Shown: positions 6,814 to 16,300 of the stretch, piece by piece | Layout: every line of letters begins with the position of its first letter | Numbering within the stretch: the stretch's first letter is position 1 | Assembly: GCA_021799915.1 (NCBI GenBank) | Contig: JAJYZN010000010.1 | Span: forward strand, 1-26,135 | Direction: 5' to 3' | Origin: Actinomycetes bacterium | GTDB taxonomy: Bacteria > Actinomycetota > Acidimicrobiia > Acidimicrobiales > RAAP-2 | DNA: 26,135 nt | Translations under genes and position numbers: made by a program | Notes under the pieces: model-generated | The model's database searches: none | Seen by the model: the letters and a program-made list of their open reading frames with translations, nothing else | Told to the model about the DNA's origin: nothing

Positions 6814-8169
6814 ATGCGCCTGGTGGTCATCGGGGGGAGCGACGGCGGCATCTCGGCGGCACTGCGGGCCCGTGAGCTCGATCCCGACGTCGACATCAGC
6901 GTCGTGCTGGCCGACGCCTATCCGAACTTCAGCATCTGCGGCATCCCCTACCACGTGTCGGGCGACGTCCCCGACTGGCACAGCCTGGCCCACCGGACCG
7001 CGGTCGACATCGAGGCCCTCGGGATCAGCCTCCTCACCGGTACCCGGGCCGAGCGGATCGACACGGGTGCCGGGACGGTGACCGCCACCGGTCCGGACGG
7101 GAGCGGGTTGACCATCGGATACGACCGCCTGGTGGTGGCGACCGGAGCGGTCCCGGTCCGTCCTCCGATCCACGGGCTCGAGGCCCTCGGGCCGGCCGAC
7201 GGGGTCCACCTGCTGCACACCATGGGTGACACCCACGACGTCATGGCCACCTTGGAGCGCAGGGACGTCACGTCTGCGGTCGTGGTGGGCGCCGGCTACA
7301 TCGGCCTGGAGATGGCCGAGGCCCTCACCACCCGCGGCATCGCCGTCACCCAAGTCGAGGCCTTGCCCCAGGTGCTTCCGACCATCGACCCGGAGCTCGC
7401 AAGCCTGGTGGCCGCCGAACTGGCCGCCCACGGCGTGGAGGTCCGCACCGGTACCCGCATCACCGAGCTGACCAGTCTGGGGGATCGGGTGAAGGTGCGT
7501 GGCACCGGCGAGTACGAACGGACCGCCGACATGGTGCTGGTGGTCACCGGGGTGACGCCCGACACCTCCCTCGCCGCCGCAGCCGGTCTCCGGCTCGCCG
7601 CCAACGGGGCCATCCTCGTCGACCAGTGCATGTACACCGGCGAAGCGAACGTGTACGCCGCTGGCGACTGCGTCGTCACCCACCACCGGCTGCTGGGCTC
7701 CACCTACCTCCCGTTGGGCACCACCGCCCACAAGCAGGGCCGGGTTGCCGGCGAGAACGCGCTAGGAGGCGAGAGGTGCTTCGCTGGCAGCCTTGGCACC
7801 CAGGTCGTCAAAGTGTTCGGCCTGGTGGCAGCGCGAACCGGCATCCGAGACCACGAAGCGCGGGACGCCGGCTACCAGCCGCTGACCGTAGCCACGACCT
7901 CCGACGACCACAAGGCCTACTACCCCGGTGCCCGCCCGGTCCACGTGCGCACGACTGCTGACAAGGCGACCGGACGCCTGCTTGGCGTGCAGATGGTGGG
8001 GGCGATCCCCACCGCCGTGCACAAGCGCATCGACACCGCCGCCACCGCCATCTTTGCCGGCTTGCGGCTCGACGACGTGAGCGACCTGGACCTGTCCTAC
8101 ACGCCGCCCCTCGGCAGTCCGTGGGACGTCCTCCAGGCCGCGGCCCAGGCTTTTCCCGCACACCGGTGA
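6814..8169 (+). CDS. FAD/NAD(P)H-dependent disulfide-oxidoreductase-fold enzyme, CoA-disulfide-reductase-like
   Basis: This 451-residue flavoprotein has the pyridine nucleotide-disulfide oxidoreductase fold. The FAD ADP-binding motif starts at residue 4 (VVIGGSDGGISAAL). A single active-site-type Cys42 occurs in FSICGIPYHVSG, the pattern of the CoA disulfide reductase/NADH oxidase/persulfide reductase group rather than the CxxxxC of glutathione or mercuric reductases. The NAD(P)H motif is VVVGAGYIGLEMAE (about 151-164). The second FAD motif is NVYAAGDCVVTHH, and a dimerisation domain ends the protein. It lies 5 bp after arsI and overlaps arsB by 4 bp, so it is an integral part of the ars operon. 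Its substrate is not shown by sequence. Keeping thiols or arsenic trivalent, or reducing a thiol-arsenic adduct, is possible but inferred. Confidence 0.88.
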   Translation: MRLVVIGGSDGGISAALRARELDPDVDISVVLADAYPNFSICGIPYHVSGDVPDWHSLAHRTAVDIEALGISLLTGTRAERIDTGAGTVTATGPDGSGLTIGYDRLVVATGAVPVRPPIHGLEALGPADGVHLLHTMGDTHDVMATLERRDVTSAVVVGAGYIGLEMAEALTTRGIAVTQVEALPQVLPTIDPELASLVAAELAAHGVEVRTGTRITELTSLGDRVKVRGTGEYERTADMVLVVTGVTPDTSLAAAAGLRLAANGAILVDQCMYTGEANVYAAGDCVVTHHRLLGSTYLPLGTTAHKQGRVAGENALGGERCFAGSLGTQVVKVFGLVAARTGIRDHEARDAGYQPLTVATTSDDHKAYYPGARPVHVRTTADKATGRLLGVQMVGAIPTAVHKRIDTAATAIFAGLRLDDVSDLDLSYTPPLGSPWDVLQAAAQAFPAHR

Positions 8170-9458
8170 CGATCGCCGCTGTCGCAATCTTCGTCGTCAC
8201 CCTGACCCTGGTCATCGCCCAGCCGCGGGGGCTGTCCATCGGCTGGTCCGCGGCCGGGGGGGCGTTCCTGGCCCTGGCCGTCGGCGTCGTGCACCCGTCG
8301 AACATCGCCACCGTGTGGGACATCGTGTGGAACGCCACGGCGACCTTTGTGGCCGTCATCGTGATCTCGATGGTGCTGGACCGGATCGGGTTCTTCGAGT
8401 GGGCGGCGCTGCACATGCTGCGCCGGGCCGGCGGCAGTGCCCGGAGGGCCTTCTTGTACCTCATGGTGCTGGGGGCGATCGTGGCCGCCCTGTTCGCCAA
8501 CGACGGCGCGGCCCTCATCCTCACCCCGATCGTCTACGAGCAGATGCGGGCCCTGGGCTTCGAGCGCCGCCAGGCACTGCCCTTCGTGATGGCCGCCGGC
8601 TTCATCGCCGACACCACCAGCCTGCCCCTGGTCGTGTCCAACCTCGTGAACATCGTGAGCGCCAACTACTTCCACATCGGCTTCGTCACCTACGCCGCCA
8701 CCATGACGCCCGTCGACCTGGTGGCCTTCGCCGCCAGCGTCGTGGTCCTCCTGGTGGCCTATCGACGGGCCCTGCCCGCCCGCTTCCCGGTCGAGACCCT
8801 GGCGACGCCTTCGAGCGCCATCCGCGACGTGCGCCTGTTCCGGGTCGGCTGGGTGGTACTGGCGGTCCTCCTGGCCGGCTACCTGCTCTCCGAACCGTTG
8901 CACTTCCCGGTATCGGCACCGGCGGGCGCTGCCGCCCTGGCCTTCCTGGTCCTCGCCGGTCGATCGGGCGCCGTCTCCGGCGCCCAGGTGCTGCGCCAAG
9001 CCCCGTGGAAGATCGTCGTCTTCTCGCTCGGCATGTACCTCGTCGTCTACGGCCTCTCCAACGCCGGGCTCACCCGGTACCTGTCCGACGCTCTGCGGTG
9101 GGCCGGGCACGCCGGGATCGTCCCCACGTCGTTGTTGGCGGGGTTCGGCGCGGCCGGGCTCTCGGCGGTGATGAACAACATGCCCACGGTGCTGGTGGGT
9201 GCCCTGTCCATCCACGGGGCCCACGTAGCCGGCGTCACCCACACCTCGATGGTCTACGCCAACGTGGTCGGCTCCGACCTCGGCCCCAAGTTCACGCCCA
9301 TCGGCTCGCTGGCCACCCTTTTGTGGCTGCACGTGCTCGAGACCAAGGGCATCAAGATCACCTGGGGCCAGTACCTCCGCCAGGGCCTGGTGCTCACCGT
9401 GCCGGTCCTCGCGGTAACCCTGCTCGCTCTCGCCGGGTGGATCTACGTCATCCACTGA
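8166..9458 (+). CDS. arsB: Arsenite efflux permease ArsB (ArsB/NhaD ion-transporter superfamily)
   Basis: ArsB expels arsenite across the cytoplasmic membrane, driven by membrane potential or, when an ArsA ATPase is present, by ATP. It has 430 residues and about 12 hydrophobic segments, matching the usual length. Diagnostic stretches are ALFANDGAALILTPIVYEQM, LVVSNLVNIVSANYF, the LSAVMNNMPTVL loop and the C-terminal GSDLGPKFTPIGSLATLLWL. The GTG start at 8166 overlaps the flavoenzyme stop (GTGA). It suits the protein because the first membrane helix begins almost immediately (TIAAVAIFVVTLTLV). No arsA is nearby, so it likely acts alone. Its 3' end overlaps the opposing MFS gene by 11 bp. The unrelated Acr3-type arsenite pump is excluded by the sequence motifs. 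Confidence 0.96.
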   Translation: MTIAAVAIFVVTLTLVIAQPRGLSIGWSAAGGAFLALAVGVVHPSNIATVWDIVWNATATFVAVIVISMVLDRIGFFEWAALHMLRRAGGSARRAFLYLMVLGAIVAALFANDGAALILTPIVYEQMRALGFERRQALPFVMAAGFIADTTSLPLVVSNLVNIVSANYFHIGFVTYAATMTPVDLVAFAASVVVLLVAYRRALPARFPVETLATPSSAIRDVRLFRVGWVVLAVLLAGYLLSEPLHFPVSAPAGAAALAFLVLAGRSGAVSGAQVLRQAPWKIVVFSLGMYLVVYGLSNAGLTRYLSDALRWAGHAGIVPTSLLAGFGAAGLSAVMNNMPTVLVGALSIHGAHVAGVTHTSMVYANVVGSDLGPKFTPIGSLATLLWLHVLETKGIKITWGQYLRQGLVLTVPVLAVTLLALAGWIYVIH

Positions 9459-11076
9459 CCTGCCTGCTGCGAGACATCGGCCGCATGAAAAGCGAGCAGA
9501 CGAGCCCGCCCGCACCAACCGCTGCCCCGATCCAGAACGCCGTGCGGAAAGTCCCAAGGAGGACGGCGCCGTGGTGGACGGCGCTCAGACCTCCGCTGCG
9601 AACCAGCGACTCTTGGACGGTGATGAGGACCTGGATGCCGGCCACTTCGCCGACCTGGGACGCGAGCTGCTGCGCCGCGCTCATCACACCGAACTGGCTC
9701 GGGTCGACTTCGTTGGCCTGGGTAGACGACGTGGGTGGCATCGCCACCCCCATACCGAGACCCGACAGGCCCAGGGCCAGCACGATCAGCGCCATCGGTG
9801 GAGCAGTCCCCAGGCCGGCGAAGATCACCATCGACACCACGACCGACGCGGCGCCGATCGCGGCACTCACCCGCTCACCGACCCGCACGGCGAGAAAGCC
9901 GGCAAACGGCGAGCTCACTGCGAAGACGAGCGGGCGGGCAATGGACACGAAGCCGACTTCGGTGACGCTCCAGCCGTACACCTGTTCCATGAGGAGGGGG
10001 AAGAGGAAGAACGCGCCGAAATAGGCGAACATGACAAACGCCCTCGTGCCCATCGGGAACATGAAGTTGCGGCGGCGGAAGTACTGGGGAGGGATGAGTG
10101 GGTTGGCCCCCGTCCGCTCTCGGTGCACGAACAGGGCGAGTGCCCCGAGAGCCAGCGTGCAGGACGCGATCACCAGCGGGGACGACCACCCGAGGATCGG
10201 GCCGACGCTGATCGCCAGCATGGCCCCGGTCACGGCCCCCGACAGGCCCCAGCTGCCGATCCAGTCCACGTTCCTGGTGCGGGGATTGGTTCGGGCTGCG
10301 GGATCCGGCTCGGCGCGGTGCCCGCGGGCGGGGAGCACCAGGGCCACGACCAGGAGCGAGAGCACCAGGAACACGAGCTGGGTCCAGAAGAGCGTTCGCC
10401 ACCCGAAGTACTGGATGATCGGCGACCCCAGGGTCACCCCCACGACCGGTCCGCCGGCCCCGACCATCGACCACCACCCCATCGCCGTCACCCGATCCTC
10501 GGGCGGGAACATGCCCAAGATGAGCGCCATCGACGCCGTCCCGGTCGCCGCTCCCTGCACCCCGTCGAGGGATCGAGCCAGGAGCAGCAGCCAGACGTCG
10601 GGCGCGAGCGCGGTGGCCACGGCCGCGACCATCGCCCCCAGCAGCCCGAGCAGGTAGAGACGGCGGTGGCCAAAGACGTCACCGGCTTTGCCGAAGAGCG
10701 GCGCAGCCAGCCCGAAGGCGAGGAGGGGCCCGGTGGACACCCAGGTGAGCACCGAAAAGTTCGTATGGAACTCCCGCTTCACCGTCGGCAGGGCCACCAC
10801 GAAGACGGTGAACGTGAAGTTGAGCGCGAACAGCCCGACCAGCAGCGCGATGAGCACCCACCACCGGTACCGGGGACTCGACATGGCCCGGTGCTGCACC
10901 CGGTGGCGGAGGAGCATCGGCCACGGCACGCCGACGGACGCTTCGGCACCGGTCGTCCCGAGCAGTGCTCCCCCGGGATCGCCCGAGGGATCGAGCACGA
11001 CAGCCGGGTCGGTGTTCGGGTCGGCAAGGGCTCCTGCCCGGGTGCGCGCGCCGACGTCTGTCTCGGGGTCGGTCAC
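9448..11076 (-). CDS. MFS transporter, DHA2-like (14-helix) drug exporter
   Basis: This 542-residue major facilitator protein has roughly 14 predicted membrane helices, the DHA2 pattern of proton-driven multidrug export. Motif A is seen as GKAGDVFGHRRLYLLG between helices 2 and 3, and a motif-C-like WWSMVGAGGPVVGVTLG lies in helix 5. GWRTLFWTQL and the C-terminal SQFGVMSAAQQLASQVGEVAG also fit the family. The GTG at 11076 gives a GTGA overlap with the upstream SDR stop. This leaves a hydrophilic Asp/Pro-rich N-terminal tail of about 64 residues before the first helix (MSSPRYRWWVLIALL). An ATG at 10884 would remove the tail but lacks a good ribosome binding site. The substrate cannot be predicted. 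Coupling to a dehydrogenase suggests export of a related small molecule, which is inference. Confidence 0.9.
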   Translation of the reverse strand: MTDPETDVGARTRAGALADPNTDPAVVLDPSGDPGGALLGTTGAEASVGVPWPMLLRHRVQHRAMSSPRYRWWVLIALLVGLFALNFTFTVFVVALPTVKREFHTNFSVLTWVSTGPLLAFGLAAPLFGKAGDVFGHRRLYLLGLLGAMVAAVATALAPDVWLLLLARSLDGVQGAATGTASMALILGMFPPEDRVTAMGWWSMVGAGGPVVGVTLGSPIIQYFGWRTLFWTQLVFLVLSLLVVALVLPARGHRAEPDPAARTNPRTRNVDWIGSWGLSGAVTGAMLAISVGPILGWSSPLVIASCTLALGALALFVHRERTGANPLIPPQYFRRRNFMFPMGTRAFVMFAYFGAFFLFPLLMEQVYGWSVTEVGFVSIARPLVFAVSSPFAGFLAVRVGERVSAAIGAASVVVSMVIFAGLGTAPPMALIVLALGLSGLGMGVAMPPTSSTQANEVDPSQFGVMSAAQQLASQVGEVAGIQVLITVQESLVRSGGLSAVHHGAVLLGTFRTAFWIGAAVGAGGLVCSLFMRPMSRSRQVSG

Positions 11077-11951
11077 CCTCCCAAGCGGGACATCTCCGTC
11101 TCGAGCTCGGCCACCGTCCAACGGGCCGACTTCTCCAGGGTGTCCGTCATCTTCCAATTCTCGAAGTTCCGGATCGTCCCTCCCTGGACGAAGAACACCC
11201 GCCCGGTCGCCGGGCATGTCCGGGTCGCCAGGTACGCGACCAGCGGTGAGACGTTGGCGGGGTCCCACACGTCGAACTGGGCGTCATCTGCCGGCGCTCG
11301 TACGATGTCCGACAGCCCAGGAGTCGACTCGGTCATCCTGGTTCGCGCCGCAGGGGCGATGGCGTTGACCCGGACGCCATAACGGCTGAGCTCCTGAGCG
11401 GCGATGACGGTGAACGCTGCGATCCCGGCCTTTGCCGCCCCGTAATTGGCCTGTCCGGGGTTCCCGAGGAGCCCCGACGTCGACGACGTGTTGATCACCG
11501 ACGCATGGACCTCGTCCCCGGCCTTGCTCCGCTCCCGCCAGTACGTCGCGGCGTGCCGCGTCGGCACGAAGTGCCCCTTCAGGTGGACGCGGATCACCGC
11601 GTCCCACTCCTCTTCGGTCATGTTCACCAGGACGCGGTCTCGCAGGATCCCGGCGTTGTTCACGAGGACGTGAAGGTCGCCATAGGCTTCGACGGCCGTC
11701 GCCACGACCTGCCGCCCGCCCTCCCAGGTCGTGATGTCGTCCGAGCTGACGATGGCCTCACCTCCGGCTGCCGTGATCTCTGCGGCAACCTGCTCGGCCG
11801 GCGTGCGGTCGTCGCCCGATCCGTCCACCGCTCCACCCAGGTCGTTCACGACCACCCGCGCTCCTTCGGCCGCGAACAGCAGCGCGTGCTCACGGCCGAT
11901 GCCCCGCCCAGCGCCGGTGATGATGGCAACCCGTCCGTCCAGTGCTCCCAT
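11073..11951 (-). CDS. SDR-family dehydrogenase, Hsd4A/3-hydroxyacyl-CoA-dehydrogenase-like
   Basis: This classical short-chain dehydrogenase has 292 residues. The cofactor motif TGAGRGIG is at residues 12-19, and NDLGGAVDGSG follows the second strand, a pattern seen in 17-beta-hydroxysteroid-dehydrogenase-4-like enzymes acting on steroid or acyl-CoA substrates. NNAG is at 98-101. Catalytic residues are Ser157 (NTSSTSG), Tyr170 and Lys174 (YGAAK). A C-terminal extension of about 40 residues after GGTIRNFENWKM is longer than in FabG-type enzymes and is shared with that subgroup. The ATG at 11951 has AAAGGGGAG just upstream. It precedes the MFS gene with a 4-bp overlap and is divergent from the SbcD-like gene across 107 bp. 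NAD is favoured over NADP by the acidic residue Asp37. The precise substrate is unknown. Confidence 0.9.
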   Translation of the reverse strand: MGALDGRVAIITGAGRGIGREHALLFAAEGARVVVNDLGGAVDGSGDDRTPAEQVAAEITAAGGEAIVSSDDITTWEGGRQVVATAVEAYGDLHVLVNNAGILRDRVLVNMTEEEWDAVIRVHLKGHFVPTRHAATYWRERSKAGDEVHASVINTSSTSGLLGNPGQANYGAAKAGIAAFTVIAAQELSRYGVRVNAIAPAARTRMTESTPGLSDIVRAPADDAQFDVWDPANVSPLVAYLATRTCPATGRVFFVQGGTIRNFENWKMTDTLEKSARWTVAELETEMSRLGG

Positions 11952-12011
11952 GGTCTCCCCTTTGCGTCGTTCGCTGGTGGCCCCAGGGTAGTGCGGCTCA
12001 GCGATACAGCC

Positions 12012-12033
12012 CTTCGGTACCATGCGACCGAAG
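12012..12033. repeat. Short inverted repeat in the leader of the SbcD-like gene
   Basis: CTTCGGT (12012-12018) and ACCGAAG (12027-12033) form perfect 7-bp arms around an 8-bp spacer. The site lies 26-47 bp before the ATG at 12059, inside the 107-bp gap shared with the divergent SDR gene. It could be an operator or an RNA hairpin. It does not match the GAAC-N4-GTTC actinobacterial LexA box I would expect for an SOS gene. Function is unproven. Confidence 0.4.
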
Positions 12034-12058
12034 ACTTCGAGCTGGGAACGGAGGGGAA

Positions 12059-13321
12059 ATGCGCTTCCTCCACTGCGCCGACATCCACCTGGACAGTCCC
12101 CTCAGGGGACTGTCGGCGCACGGCGATGCTCCGGCAGAGCGGCTCCGGGGTGCCACCAGGCGGGCGTTCGAGCGTGTGGTCTCACTCGCCATCGAGGAAG
12201 ATACGGCGTTCGTCGTGATTGCCGGCGATCTGTACGACGGAGACCGCGACGATTTCCAGACCGCCATCTACCTCCAACGCCAGCTCCACACGCTTCGGGA
12301 GGCCGGGATCCCCGTAACTATTGCCTACGGCAATCACGACGCCGCCAACCTCATCACCGCACGGCTCCAGCTCCCCGACGGCGTCGACGTGTTCCCCCAC
12401 GACCAGGCCGGACGAATGGAGCTGCCCGACGCGCGCGCGGTGCTGTTCGGACGCAGCTATGGACGACGAAGCGAGTTCGAGGACCTCTCAAGTGACTACG
12501 GCGAGCCAGAGCCGGGGGTCCTGAACGTCGGGGTGCTCCACACGGCCCTCGACGGCCAGTACGGTCATGACCCCTACGCCCCGTGCACCTTGGACAGCCT
12601 GGTCGGCCACGGCTATGCCTACTGGGCGCTCGGGCACGTGCACCAGAGGAACGAGCTGGTCCGCACAGGAGTCCACGTCGTCTTTCCCGGCAACACGTGT
12701 GGCCGCCACATCAATGAGCCGGGGAGCAAAGGCGCGACGGTGGTGACGTACGAGGGCGACCGGATCCTTGAGGTGACGCACCACCCGCTGGCGCCCGTCG
12801 AGTGGACGACGGCCAGGATCGACGCCACGGAGGCTGGCTCTCCGGCAGCCGTGGCTGAGCTGGCCTCTGCCGAGCTTGCCAGGCTCCGAGCCTCCTCCGC
12901 CGTCGAGCTCTTCGTCGCAAGAGTGCAGATCACCGCACGTGAAGAAGTGCACGGACGATGGCTGGTGGAGGCGGAGCGTTACGAGGCACAGGTGAGGGCC
13001 GACGCCGCAGGAAGCGGGGACGACGTATGGCTCGAGCGGATCATCATCGAGCCACGGGCATCTGGGGCTCGCATCGGCGAGGAGATGCTCGGACCCGAGC
13101 TGGCGGCCCGGCTCGACCAGCTCCGCCGGCCATCCGACATCGGGGTCACACCGGTAGAGCTGCTCTCGAGCCTGCGGAGTGCTTTCGGAGCAGAGCGAGC
13201 CCACGCCACGGAGATGGGAGCGCTCGGATTGGACGACGACTCGATCGACGATCTGGCCGGGGCGGCTGCCGCGCTCCTGGCCGCAGAGCTTGGCGAACCG
13301 ATGCAAAGGCGCAGCACATGA
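12059..13321 (+). CDS. SbcD/YhaO-type metallophosphoesterase DNA nuclease subunit
   Basis: This 420-residue calcineurin-like phosphoesterase is of the Mre11/SbcD/YhaO type. The two-metal site motifs appear in order: Asp8-x-His10 in MRFLHCADIHLDSPLRGL, Asp57 in IAGDLYDGD, Asn92-His93 in AYGNHD, His in GVLHTALDG and the GHVH pair in YWALGHVHQRN. The IHLDSPLRGL form is more like YhaO than classical SbcD. After about residue 280 comes a variable C-terminal part that should bind the ATPase partner. ATG 12059 has GGAGGGG at 12050-12056. The stop overlaps the ATPase start by 4 bp (ATGA), so the two subunits are made together. Mn-dependent nuclease activity on DNA ends or hairpins is the family role. 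The cellular purpose here is inferred. Confidence 0.92.
   Translation: MRFLHCADIHLDSPLRGLSAHGDAPAERLRGATRRAFERVVSLAIEEDTAFVVIAGDLYDGDRDDFQTAIYLQRQLHTLREAGIPVTIAYGNHDAANLITARLQLPDGVDVFPHDQAGRMELPDARAVLFGRSYGRRSEFEDLSSDYGEPEPGVLNVGVLHTALDGQYGHDPYAPCTLDSLVGHGYAYWALGHVHQRNELVRTGVHVVFPGNTCGRHINEPGSKGATVVTYEGDRILEVTHHPLAPVEWTTARIDATEAGSPAAVAELASAELARLRASSAVELFVARVQITAREEVHGRWLVEAERYEAQVRADAAGSGDDVWLERIIIEPRASGARIGEEMLGPELAARLDQLRRPSDIGVTPVELLSSLRSAFGAERAHATEMGALGLDDDSIDDLAGAAAALLAAELGEPMQRRST
12092..12114. repeat. Perfect 10-bp hairpin inside the 5' coding region of the SbcD-like gene
   Basis: GACAGTCCCC (12092-12101) and GGGGACTGTC (12105-12114) are exact inverted repeats with a 3-nt loop. The message would fold into a very stable G/C-rich hairpin 33 nt into the gene, over codons 12-19. 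A competing arm exists: TGCGCCGAC (12074-12082) can pair with GTCGGCGCA (12112-12120), sharing the GTC of the inner stem. The encoded residues are the conserved DSPLRGL, so the symmetry uses free wobble positions and may be chance or may be selected. Confidence 0.75.
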
Positions 13322-16300
13322 GGATCGATCGATTGGACCTCATTGCGTTCGGACACCTTCGGCATGCGAGCATCGACCTCAGTCGTCCAGCCCACGGCCT
13401 CACCGTGATCCTTGGTCCCAACGAAGCCGGGAAGTCCACCGCACGCCGAGCCCTCATGTCGGTCCTGTTCGGGATCGCACGGACCTCGCCCGACGCCCAT
13501 GGGGCGAGCTCCAGCTCCCTCGAGCTCGGTGCTCGCCTGGTCGATCACGAGGGCACGGCCCTCGAGGTCCGGCGGAAAGGATCGAGCCGCAAGCTCGTCG
13601 TCACAGATGAGGATTTTGGACAGGACAAGATCGACCAGCTCCTCTCGGGCCTCAGTCGGGACCTGTACGGGCGTCTGTACTGTCTGGACCACGAAGAGCT
13701 GCGGAACGGGTCCGAGGACCTCCTTGACGCCAACGGGGAGATCGGCCGCCTCCTGTTCGGCGCCACTTCGGGGATGACCTCGGTGTCGGCGACGCTACGC
13801 CGATTGGAGAAGCGGGCGTCGGATCTCTTCAGTCCAAAAAAACAAGCCAGAACGCCCGTGGTCAACGCTGCCCTGCGCGCGTACACGCGGCTCATGAACG
13901 AAGCGCGCGAGCAACGAGTTCGCGCGGGCGCGGTCGATGACTTGCGACAGGCGCTGGCGACAGCCAGCCGCGCTGCCCAAGAGGTAGCCGGCGAGCTGCG
14001 CGACGCACGGACCGAGCTCGTCCGTCTGCAGCGACTACAGATCACCCAGCCCCTTGTGAAAAAGCGAGACGAACTGTTGGCCCGGTTGGCAGAGGTGGCC
14101 GGACCGGCCCCTCCGGGATCCTGGGCCAGTGAGGTCGAGAGCGCTCAGGCGCGCTGGCGCGAGCTCGACGCCGAATGGCGCGGCCTACGTGCCCAGAAAG
14201 ACCAACTCGATGACACGATCGAGACGATCCACGTCGATCACGACGTCCTCGAGCGAGCAGGCGCGATGGATGAGCTGGTCACCGGGCTCGACCAGTTCCG
14301 TTCGGCCAGCCGAGATGCCGTGAAGCGGCGAGGCGAGCTGGTCGGGAAGAAGAAGAACCTCGGGGCGATCCTGGAGCGCCTGGGCCTGACCCACGACGAT
14401 AGCCGCCGAGTGGACGAGGCGACGCTGGCGACCGTGGAGGACCTGGCCAAGATGCGCACGGCGATCGATACAGATCGCAAGCACGCTACGAACGAGCTCT
14501 CCGACGCCGAGGCCGCCAGCCGCCAGGCCCGCCAGCAGCTCGATGATCTCGCTCCGGCAGTCGATGTCGGCGACTTGCGCATCGCGATCAAGCGATCCGA
14601 AGAGTGGGTCCGAGTAGAGCGCGAGCTCGTGCAACGCGGAGTCGAGCTCGCGCGCCTCGAGTCCGAGGCTCGCGAGCTGGCCGACGCGCTCGGAGTACGG
14701 GAGCCCTCGTCAGCGCGGTTGCTCGACGTACCCGATAGCGAGGCCATCGGCGCCGAGCGTGAGCGAGTTGCCGCGCTCGGCCAACGGCGATCGAGCCTGG
14801 ACGAACGCGCGTCGGCGCTCGAAGAGCGCCACGCCCAGTCGATGGACGCGATCGCTGCCATCTCGGGCCTGGCGGGGATCCCAGATCCCTCTTATCTGGA
14901 AGAAACGCGAGCTCGACGCCAGGACATCTGGCAGCAGATCCGAGCACTGGTCGACGAACCCGTGCCTCCCGAGCGCGATCAGCTCCTGCCGGCATTGGAA
15001 CGCTACGAGAATGCAGTGCGCGAGGCCGACAGGGCAGCTGACGACCGCTACGCGTACGCCGGAGAGCTGGCCCGCCTGCACGAGCTCCAAGCGCAAGCCT
15101 CCCAGCACAAAGACGATTTGAAGAGAATTGAAGACGAACGTCAGCAGGTCGAACGAACAGACGCTGCTGCGACTGCCGCCTGGAAGCTCAAGTGGTCGGC
15201 GGTCGGCACACCGCCGCCCGACCCCGAGACCTGGCGCGAGCGCCATCGGAAGCTGGTCGAGCTGGTCGACAGCGTTCGCAGCGAGACGGACCAGATCGCC
15301 CACGACGACGCTGAGGTCGCGCGCCGCCGTGACGAGCTGGGGGCCACTCTGGCCGCGATCGGTGTCAGCACCTCGTCGGGTCAGCTCGAGCCCCGACTCC
15401 AGCGGGCAGGAGAGATGCTGAAGGAGGCCGAAGAGCTGGAACAAGCCCGTGGCGATATGCGAAGTGCTCTCCGCAAATCTCGCGAAGATGTCGAACGGCG
15501 CAAGTCCGAGGTCGCGAAAATCGACGAGAAGCTCGCGGAGTGGAAACCTCTCTGGGAGGACGCGCTCGCACGCCTTGGCCTCCCGGCGACGACGACTCCC
15601 GCTGGGGCCCTGGCGGCAGTGCACGAGCACCGCTCGCTCGTCGCAGCCCGAAGCGAGGTGGCCGAGCTCCAAGATCGGATCGAAGGCATCGAGGAGGACT
15701 ACACCTCGTTCACCACGCGAGCCGCCGCGGCAGCGAGCGGTTTGCTCGACGATAGGAGCCGCTCGCCTGCCGACGTCGTGGAGGAGCTACGCCAGCGACT
15801 CGAAGATGCTCGTCGATCCCAAGCGAGGCTCGACGAGCTGGATTCCCAGCGACAGAAGCTGGACGAGTCGCTCGTTGCGGTCGAAGGTGATCGACGCACG
15901 GTCCTGAGCGAGCTTGAGGACCTGCGGTCGTCGGCCGGTCTCGCCGATGATGTGGTGTTGGAGGTGGCGGTTGGCATCGCTCGGCAGGTCGAGGAGCTCA
16001 AGGGCACGCTGGCCGAGATCGAACGCCGCCTCGGCGACGCGGGCAGCGGTCTCGCACTCGCTGAAATCGTCGCAGAAGCCCAGGCAGAGTCGCGCACTCT
16101 GGACGAACTGTCTTCAGCGCACCTGGCCGTCAAAGATCGAGTGGAACTGCTCGAGCAACGACAGAACGAGGCCAGTCGACGCGTCGGAGAGGCAGAGCAC
16201 GCGATCAGCTCGCTGGGTGATTCGCAGGCGGCCGCCGACATCGAGCAGCAGGCCCAGGCAGCACTGGCAGCGGCGGCGGAGGGCGCTGCCGAGTATGCGC

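Noticed and set aside
9571..11382. 603-codon plus-strand open frame opposite the MFS gene
   Set aside because: Composition is Arg/His/Gly/Glu-rich without hydrophobic cores. The minus strand gives a coherent 14-helix transporter.
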